This document shows, in pieces, positions 33,174-38,706 of a stretch of 38,706 nucleotides of DNA. This stretch comes from an uncultured Bacilli bacterium (GTDB lineage Bacteria > Bacillota_I > Bacilli_A > RF39 > UBA660), in contig CANQHF010000011.1 in NCBI GenBank assembly GCA_947623685.1, forward strand, positions 1 to 38,706. Reading direction: 5' to 3'. Within the stretch, counting starts at the first letter, position 1. Each line of letters starts with the position of its first letter. The translations under genes were made by a program, and so were the position numbers. The notes under the pieces were generated by a model. It searched no databases. It saw only the letters and a program-made list of their open reading frames with translations, and was not told where the DNA came from.

Positions 33174-35129
33174 TTATAAATCACCTTTGTAAAAATATAT
33201 CTTCATTGCGCTTTCAGAATATTTAGGTTTTGATACATCTATATCCATTACTTTCCCAATATAATAAATAACAAACTGTGAAGCGATCAATAAATCAAAT
33301 TCAGCTAGAATTCCATCATAATTACTTTCTATTATAATAGTATTATTTCCTAGATATTTTAACAATTCTTGCTCATATTTTGTTGTTGATTTTTGTTTAA
33401 AATAAACTGAACACGTATTATTCAAATTTTCATAATTGATAAATCTTCCATGTGAAAAGTTCTTTTTCTCGTGAATTATACAATTAAATATACCAGATTC
33501 AATTAACTTGCTTTCTAAATCATAACACGCGCTATCAGTATAGTCACCACGAAATAAATTTAATACTTGATGCTCTTTTATTTTTTTTATAAAATTTTTG
33601 TTTATTATGTTTTCCATTTTCTTATTCCAATTATTAATTGATTCTTTAATAAAGCTGTCAATATTAATATTGTAATCATTTTTTTTAAAGTAATATTTTA
33701 AAAATATTGCTGCTGGAGCGACTGACCCCTCGAATGACAAAAATCCTCGTTCTTTTCCTTTATTAGATGAAGTACGGTAACTTAAAATGTTTTTCTTCAA
33801 AATTCCAGTTTTTAAAACAATGTTCTGTAATTCACCTTTAGTAACAATATATACATTTTTTTTATTTAAATCTTTGACACTCATGATAATATCATTCGTT
33901 GTGCCAGAGTATGAAAATAATACTACTTTATCTATGTTATTATTATTCCTATATAAAACATCTCTTGGATACATTGAGTATGTATTACATCCATACATTA
34001 AATTTGTAATCTTTGCAGCAAAATATGCTCCAGCATATGAGCCACCAGTTCCAATAAATAAACAATTATTATTTTCATTAAAAGCCATATCATCTATTTT
34101 TTTACTTGCAGTTGTATTAATTGCATTAATAATTCTTGTCTCAAGATTATTTATATTTATGTTACAACGCTTAATTTTTTTTCTTTCATTATATATAAAA
34201 TTATCACAAGTGCATTCACCATCAGCTTGTTTAACCTTAAATAATGCATTAATATGTCCTCTTGCTCCCATTTTAGAAACAACTTTAGCTGTAAGTTTAT
34301 TCGAATTTTCATACCATCTGTTAAATAGATTTGGATCATAAATAAAATTATTTTTTATACAATCTCTTAATATACTAGAAATAAATGCATCACCAGCACC
34401 AGTTGAATCTACAATATTTCCTTTGATTTTTAATTTGAAATTGTACTCTATTCCTTCTCTGGTAAAAATTGCACCATTTTTACCACGGGTAATAGTCATA
34501 AAATTTGGCTTTAATATATTATATAAATCTACATTATTATTTAAATTTAATCTCTTTATTAAATAATTTGATACTCGTTCATTAAAATTAATAATTTCAA
34601 ATTTATTATTTAACTTATCTATTATTTCTTTATCAGATAGATTTTCTAATTCAAAATATTGTCCTAAATCAATAATTTTTTTATTAATTGTATTATCAAT
34701 TATTATCTGATTTTTATCATTTAAATTATCAAATACTAAAACATCATCATCATTAATATTCTTTATAATACCATTTGTATCAATCAAACTGTTTTCATAC
34801 CATTTTTTATTATTACAGAAAGGGCACCTTTTTTTTGAAGAAAATGATAATTTACCATCAATATCAAAATATGATACATGAAAACATCTAGTTCTTACAT
34901 TATTCAAAATTACAATATTTTTTACATCAACATTTAATTTTTCAAGACTTTTAATTGCTATTTTGCCTTGCATATCATCTGCGCACACTCCAAATACTGC
35001 AGTATTAATATTCATTTTTGCTAAGTTAGCAACAATGTTGTGAGCTGTCATTCCGCCATTTATTCCAAGAAGTTTTCCGTTTTTATAATAATAATCTGTT
35101 ACAAGATCACCTATACTTACTACTCTCAT
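33174..35129 (-). CDS. PfkB-family kinase fused to a double-SIS phosphosugar domain
   Basis: Residues 1-300 form a ribokinase/PfkB domain: start MRVVSIGDLVTDYYYKNGK, GINGGMTAHNIVANLA near 22-37 and the catalytic signature DSTGAGDAF at 241-249. A CPFC pair (102-105) inserted in the domain and C306/C308 (ECTC) could bind zinc. Residues about 345-651 form a SIS region: GTGGSYAG at 360-367, SYSGTTND at 406-413, and a second half with ESKLIESGIFN and NFSHGRF, as in double-SIS GlmS/AgaS-like proteins. The enzyme would phosphorylate a sugar and isomerise or bind the phosphosugar. It overlaps the upstream gene by ATGA, so is translationally coupled and the last gene of the operon. The fusion is unusual. 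Confidence 0.85.
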   Translation of the reverse strand: MRVVSIGDLVTDYYYKNGKLLGINGGMTAHNIVANLAKMNINTAVFGVCADDMQGKIAIKSLEKLNVDVKNIVILNNVRTRCFHVSYFDIDGKLSFSSKKRCPFCNNKKWYENSLIDTNGIIKNINDDDVLVFDNLNDKNQIIIDNTINKKIIDLGQYFELENLSDKEIIDKLNNKFEIINFNERVSNYLIKRLNLNNNVDLYNILKPNFMTITRGKNGAIFTREGIEYNFKLKIKGNIVDSTGAGDAFISSILRDCIKNNFIYDPNLFNRWYENSNKLTAKVVSKMGARGHINALFKVKQADGECTCDNFIYNERKKIKRCNININNLETRIINAINTTASKKIDDMAFNENNNCLFIGTGGSYAGAYFAAKITNLMYGCNTYSMYPRDVLYRNNNNIDKVVLFSYSGTTNDIIMSVKDLNKKNVYIVTKGELQNIVLKTGILKKNILSYRTSSNKGKERGFLSFEGSVAPAAIFLKYYFKKNDYNINIDSFIKESINNWNKKMENIINKNFIKKIKEHQVLNLFRGDYTDSACYDLESKLIESGIFNCIIHEKKNFSHGRFINYENLNNTCSVYFKQKSTTKYEQELLKYLGNNTIIIESNYDGILAEFDLLIASQFVIYYIGKVMDIDVSKPKYSESAMKIYFYKGDL

Positions 35130-37459
35130 TTAGCAATACTCCTTTTATATTCTCCAACTTCACTTTGTTCATTATAATCGTGATTTTTTATTAAACACTC
35201 TACTATCTTTTTTCTATTCAAATCAAATACTCCTAGAGAGTCCATATAATCAATTTCTCCATTTTCTTTTTTCCAATTATTATCTTTCCAACTATATGGG
35301 CTACTAAAACATAATCCATATATGTAATTAAAGAATAAATTATAATCAACAGCTGATGGATTATCTAAAAACATTTGATCAATTCTATTAATGCTAGGAT
35401 ATCTAACAATACAAATGTTATTAACACCAATATTACAATCATATAATGAATTAATAGCAAGTTGTAACGTCTTTCCTGTTAAAACATTATCATCAAACAA
35501 GTCTACATTTGAATTTTCAAAAATTTCAGAATTCATTAATCCACCAAAATCTTTAATATTAAATTTTCTTAAATCCAAAAGTTGTTTATTTGTATATCCA
35601 GATACTTCCTTATTAAATTTTAGAAGTAATAATCTTTCAATTCTATTTTGATCAATTATTTTAGCTAATATTGGAAGCTCTATACCACCATAACTTAAAC
35701 CACATGCATTTGTGAATTTATTATTATCACATTTTTCTTTATATAAAGATACCGCAATATAGTTTTCTGCAAAATTATCAATCTCTCTATATGCCCTATA
35801 ATTTTTAGAATAATCATTTTCATTATTTTTATTTAACTCTTGTGTCAAGTTATTAAGCAATACTTCTTTAGAGCTACCTATTATTGTAAGAATACTTTCT
35901 TTATCAACAATATATTGATTTTCAAAACATATTCTGCTCATTAATCTTTCAATTTCCATAATAATGGTATACAATTTATTATTATTTTCACTGTTTAAAA
36001 AAATATCTAATAAAATATTTTTATCAAAATAGCTAGAAACCAAATAATGATTAATTAAGACCAATAAAATATTTCTACAATTATCTAAAATACCCAATAA
36101 TAGTTTTTTATTAATCTGATTATTTAAGTTTTCAGTAGATAAAACCGCATTTATAGAGTCATCTAAAAATTTTGCATTGTTCTCATACCAATTTATCACA
36201 TCTTTTTTTGAAGTAATATCTTTTCTATTGATACTTAATCTATTTGATATAAAATAGTAATAAGTCTTTGAGCCTCTAAGAAGATAATTATTATTGTCTC
36301 TTAATGAATACATTAACGCTTCATTATCTGTGGATAACCAAAAATCTTTTAAAGAGCTATTTTGTAAAAGTTCCATCTCATACATTGGAATAATTATACT
36401 GCCACTTTCTCTATCAAATAAATCATCAATTCCATTACAATTGTTAAAATTGCTACTTATCAAATTATTATATTTTTTTAAAAGTGTTTGTCTTCCCATT
36501 ACTATATTACCTTCAACTCTAGCAAGATTATATTTATAAGTATCTTTATCTGCTTTTTCCAACGATGCAGTAGGTAATATCTTAGCACTTTTTAATAATT
36601 GTAATGTTGCCTCTACACCTTTTAATATATTTCCATCATCATCAAATATAGGAAAACAAGAATTACTAGACCCACTTGTTTTATCAACACTATAACCTTG
36701 ACCACAGTTTAGCATTGCATAATCATTACCACGTGGATCTCCACAATCTCCAATTCTAATCATAGAATTTTTAGGAACACCAATTATTTTTTCTGCTCTC
36801 TCAATTGCTCGATCTTTAGTTGCAGTTCCTATCTGAATAACTGAATTATTTTTGTATATGCCTCTTGTTAAATGAATACCATTTAAACCATTGCTTATTA
36901 TATATTTATCTATATTATCAAATATTGAATTAATTATTCCATCAGTATGAGTATTAAATACCATTCTTACGTTTAAAATTTGATTTGTTTTTAAGTCTTT
37001 AGAGTAAGTTATATCAAAATAATCACTACTATTTAATTTATTTTTAATTTCACTAATCACTTTATTTATTATTAATAGTTGATTCAATTCTTCTTCTGTT
37101 GTTATATAAACATTTTCCCCTAAAAATTCTTCTTGCGAAATTGCATTACTATAAAATAATCTTGCACCATCATTTGTCAAAACATATATCCTTTTCATAT
37201 CACTATCAGTAATATTTTCACTAGTTTTTATTCTTAAATAAATATCACGCTTTAAATCTTCCAATCCAGTTTCTCCGCGACCTGTTATAAATACAACTGG
37301 AATTTTTTTTGCTAGCAATTCAATAATCATATTTATTACTCTATCATCAATGTTTTTAGAGTCTTTAGTAGTTAATGTTCCATCTATGTCAAAGCATACT
37401 GCATTATATTTTTGTTCTAATGATTTAAGATAATTCTCAAATAAAATGTTTCTTTCCAT
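35126..37459 (-). CDS. HAD phosphatase-phosphoribosyltransferase fusion protein
   Basis: Residues about 15-285 form a Cof-type HAD hydrolase: nucleophile motif FDIDGTLTTKD with Asp24/Asp26, FITGRGETG near 58, and GDCGDPRGNDYAML near 240-255. Residues about 290-560 are helical and not recognised. Residues about 560-740 resemble a type I phosphoribosyltransferase: GLSYGGIELPILAKII and the PRPP-loop-like LFDDNVLTGKTL (DDNVLTGK at 656-663). HAD plus PRTase suggests turnover of a nucleotide-like compound. AGAGGTAG precedes the ATG, six bases after the previous stop; the stop TGA overlaps the next ATG. The substrate is unknown. The length of 777 residues and both catalytic motifs intact argue for a functional enzyme. 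Confidence 0.82.
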   Translation of the reverse strand: MERNILFENYLKSLEQKYNAVCFDIDGTLTTKDSKNIDDRVINMIIELLAKKIPVVFITGRGETGLEDLKRDIYLRIKTSENITDSDMKRIYVLTNDGARLFYSNAISQEEFLGENVYITTEEELNQLLIINKVISEIKNKLNSSDYFDITYSKDLKTNQILNVRMVFNTHTDGIINSIFDNIDKYIISNGLNGIHLTRGIYKNNSVIQIGTATKDRAIERAEKIIGVPKNSMIRIGDCGDPRGNDYAMLNCGQGYSVDKTSGSSNSCFPIFDDDGNILKGVEATLQLLKSAKILPTASLEKADKDTYKYNLARVEGNIVMGRQTLLKKYNNLISSNFNNCNGIDDLFDRESGSIIIPMYEMELLQNSSLKDFWLSTDNEALMYSLRDNNNYLLRGSKTYYYFISNRLSINRKDITSKKDVINWYENNAKFLDDSINAVLSTENLNNQINKKLLLGILDNCRNILLVLINHYLVSSYFDKNILLDIFLNSENNNKLYTIIMEIERLMSRICFENQYIVDKESILTIIGSSKEVLLNNLTQELNKNNENDYSKNYRAYREIDNFAENYIAVSLYKEKCDNNKFTNACGLSYGGIELPILAKIIDQNRIERLLLLKFNKEVSGYTNKQLLDLRKFNIKDFGGLMNSEIFENSNVDLFDDNVLTGKTLQLAINSLYDCNIGVNNICIVRYPSINRIDQMFLDNPSAVDYNLFFNYIYGLCFSSPYSWKDNNWKKENGEIDYMDSLGVFDLNRKKIVECLIKNHDYNEQSEVGEYKRSIAK

Positions 37460-37464
37460 AATAT

Positions 37465-37980
37465 CTACCTCTTTATCAAAAACTCTAAACTCCTAACTTT
37501 TTTATTAGTATCACTTTCAATTGTTGGATCAAAAATCAATCCTCTTCCACCATTTTCAATCCATTTTGTAATATTTTTTTTGGAATCATCAATTAGCAAT
37601 TGATGATTTGGAACTATTACTTGATGTTTTTTTACACCAGGCGGAACGAAAATTACTGGACATAAAATTTTTAAATTTTCTCTCAAAACTTCCGTTTTTA
37701 CTTTCATTTCTTGAAGTGTATGAATTTTTGTTAAAATTGCTATCTTTTTTTTTAAATTTTCGAGTTCTTTTATTATTTCAACGGAATTATTAATTGGCTT
37801 AGCTTCTTTTATAATATATTCCCATTCTTTTGGATGTGAATTTGTATATTCAAAGTATGTATCAAATTCATTTTCATTTTTGTGATCATGAAGTCCTAAA
37901 TTATATTTTCGTTCTAGCATTCTCTCTTCAGAATCTAATATTACCCCATCAAAATCAATAAATGTATAATCAGTTGTCAT
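37465..37980 (-). CDS. small HAD-family phosphatase, 5'-nucleotidase-like
   Basis: The 171-residue protein has FIDFDGVILDSE near 7-18 (nucleophile Asp), AILTKI near 80, a Lys in GVKKHQ and LLIDDSKKNITKWIENGG near 127-145 with the acidic pair, then LIFDP. This order, short cap, and the DDS.KNI..W...GG end resemble deoxyribonucleotidase-type HAD enzymes. ATG 37978-37980 is chosen because GAGGGGG lies eight bases upstream; the open extension lacks one. It lies between the WYL regulator gene and the HAD-PRTase gene. The two HAD enzymes in one operon suggest two dephosphorylation steps or one plus a regulatory role. Confidence 0.8.
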   Translation of the reverse strand: MTTDYTFIDFDGVILDSEERMLERKYNLGLHDHKNENEFDTYFEYTNSHPKEWEYIIKEAKPINNSVEIIKELENLKKKIAILTKIHTLQEMKVKTEVLRENLKILCPVIFVPPGVKKHQVIVPNHQLLIDDSKKNITKWIENGGRGLIFDPTIESDTNKKVRSLEFLIKR

Positions 37981-38037
37981 AACTATATTCCCCCTCAAAC
38001 ACATTATATCATACATAATTGAAATATTTGGTCTTTT

Positions 38038-38628
38038 TTATTTTATATTAGTAATTCTTTTCAATTCAAAGTGTCTTATATCATTTCTTAATTCACAAAA
38101 TGCTGTAACATAATAGCTATCTTTATATTTAAATAAATGAAGTGGGTGAATTATTCTTTTTGATTTTCCACCATCTATATCATTATAAATAATTTCTATT
38201 TTATCATTTTTATTTATCGCAGTTTCAATTAACTTTTCAATTTCACCAGGTGTATTTAAATTTATGTTTGAAATATATTTACTTTTTTCATCATAAATTG
38301 AATACATTTTTTTCGATTTATCTAAAAATTCTTTAAGTTTATCTAAATATTTAAAATCGCTATTTAATAGTAAATTATATATATTTTCTAATAATTGAAT
38401 ATCATATTTATTAATACTAGTATAATTCTTAATTTTATCTATCATAAAGTATCCACCATTTGGTCCTTTAAATGATTCAATTGCAATTCCATTAATACAA
38501 ATTTCATTTTTATAATAACGTATCATTCTCTCGGTTACACCTATTTTTTTTGCCAAATCTTTTATTGTATATATGTTTCCTGTATTTAATAAATCTATCA
38601 TATACATCATATTTGATAATTTACCCAT
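38038..38628 (-). CDS. HTH-WYL transcriptional regulator
   Basis: Residues 1-60 form a DeoR/HTH_11-type winged helix (TIKDLAKKIGVTERMIRYYK and a wing GPNGGYFM). Residues about 130-196 are the start of a WYL domain (KNDKIEIIYNDIDGGKSKRIIHPLHLFKYKDSYYVTAFC split over about 137-178, then RHFELKRITNI). WYL domains sense ligands, often nucleic-acid-related, and control accessory and defence operons. At 196 residues it lacks the C-terminal WCX extension found in longer members. It is the first gene of a four-gene operon, with an inverted repeat in front that may be its operator. Confidence 0.88.
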   Translation of the reverse strand: MGKLSNMMYMIDLLNTGNIYTIKDLAKKIGVTERMIRYYKNEICINGIAIESFKGPNGGYFMIDKIKNYTSINKYDIQLLENIYNLLLNSDFKYLDKLKEFLDKSKKMYSIYDEKSKYISNINLNTPGEIEKLIETAINKNDKIEIIYNDIDGGKSKRIIHPLHLFKYKDSYYVTAFCELRNDIRHFELKRITNIK

Positions 38629-38640
38629 AATATCACCTTG

Positions 38641-38682
38641 TATAATATAATTAGTTCTTTTTTAAAGGACTAACATATTATA
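38641..38682. promoter_or_regulatory. inverted repeat in the promoter region of the WYL operon
   Basis: TTAGTTCTTT (38651-38660) and AAAGGACTAA (38664-38673) form 10-base arms with one mismatch, loop TTT. AT-rich flanks TATAATAT and ATATTATA extend the symmetry and may include the -10 element. It lies 20 bases before the regulator start, where an autoregulatory operator would be expected. Confidence 0.5.
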
Positions 38683-38706
38683 TCCTTTCTATTTATTTTT
38701 TTATAT

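Noticed and set aside
1-38706. Mycoplasma-type genetic code (TGA = Trp)
   Set aside because: TGA ends real genes here (for example at 35126), Trp codons are TGG, and cell-wall genes are present.

Overview
The window is very AT-rich DNA with tight minus-strand operons, TTG/GTG starts next to GGTGAT-type ribosome binding sites, and TGA used as a stop (for example the HAD-PRTase gene at 35126). The genes uppS, ftsW, murF and ddl show a walled cell. A YjcZ-like micropeptide, zinc-ribbon membrane proteins and TTG/GTG starts suggest an uncultured low-GC Firmicutes/Bacilli lineage, perhaps RF39-like gut bacteria, and not a wall-less mollicute. The lineage guess is inference. No integrase, transposase, rRNA or CRISPR array was seen.

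Layout. (1) 1-1209: two tandem ORF6N DNA-binding genes, the second running off the left edge. (2) 1313-9355, minus strand: a compact type IV secretion-like locus with a pilin-like protein that has its own promoter and terminator, a secreted protein ending in a second pilin-like module, a TrbL/VirB6-like channel, PrgI and a VirB4 ATPase split over two overlapping genes; a pseudopilin-like surface protein lies upstream. No relaxase or coupling protein is visible. (3) 9516-13032: a thioredoxin-like lipoprotein, a YhcG/DUF1016 nuclease, uppS, a small membrane peptide and a third ORF6N gene. (4) 13119-20960: ftsW, def, small membrane proteins, rnc-smc, yebC and a partner. (5) 21062-24335: a 10 x 21-residue repeat protein broken by a frameshift at an A8 run, and a zinc-ribbon membrane protein. 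(6) 24516-32777: cysE, a diaminopentanoate-dehydrogenase-like oxidoreductase, a membrane DnaJ protein, tRNA-Ser(GCU), an internally duplicated helical protein, and a hydrolase-murF-ddl operon. (7) 32946-38706: a BRO/DinD-type gene remnant, then a four-gene operon: WYL regulator, small HAD phosphatase, HAD-phosphoribosyltransferase fusion, PfkB kinase-double SIS fusion.

Two things stand out. First, all three ORF6N genes, the YhcG-type nuclease gene and the BRO remnant carry a perfect or near-perfect palindrome inside coding sequence. Arm sequences differ from gene to gene while symmetry is kept, and four of the five fit one pattern, RGTNNNAWNWTNNNACY, with the inner triplet different each time (CAA, TTC, GAC, CGC). 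This points to selection on DNA or RNA structure, or to a family of in-frame palindromic inserts, and I know of no description of it. Second, the WYL/HAD/HAD-PRTase/PfkB-SIS operon looks like a complete small pathway that builds or salvages a phosphorylated sugar or nucleoside-like compound; its kinase, isomerase and phosphatase set resembles the ADP-heptose route with a phosphoribosyltransferase in place of the nucleotidyltransferase.
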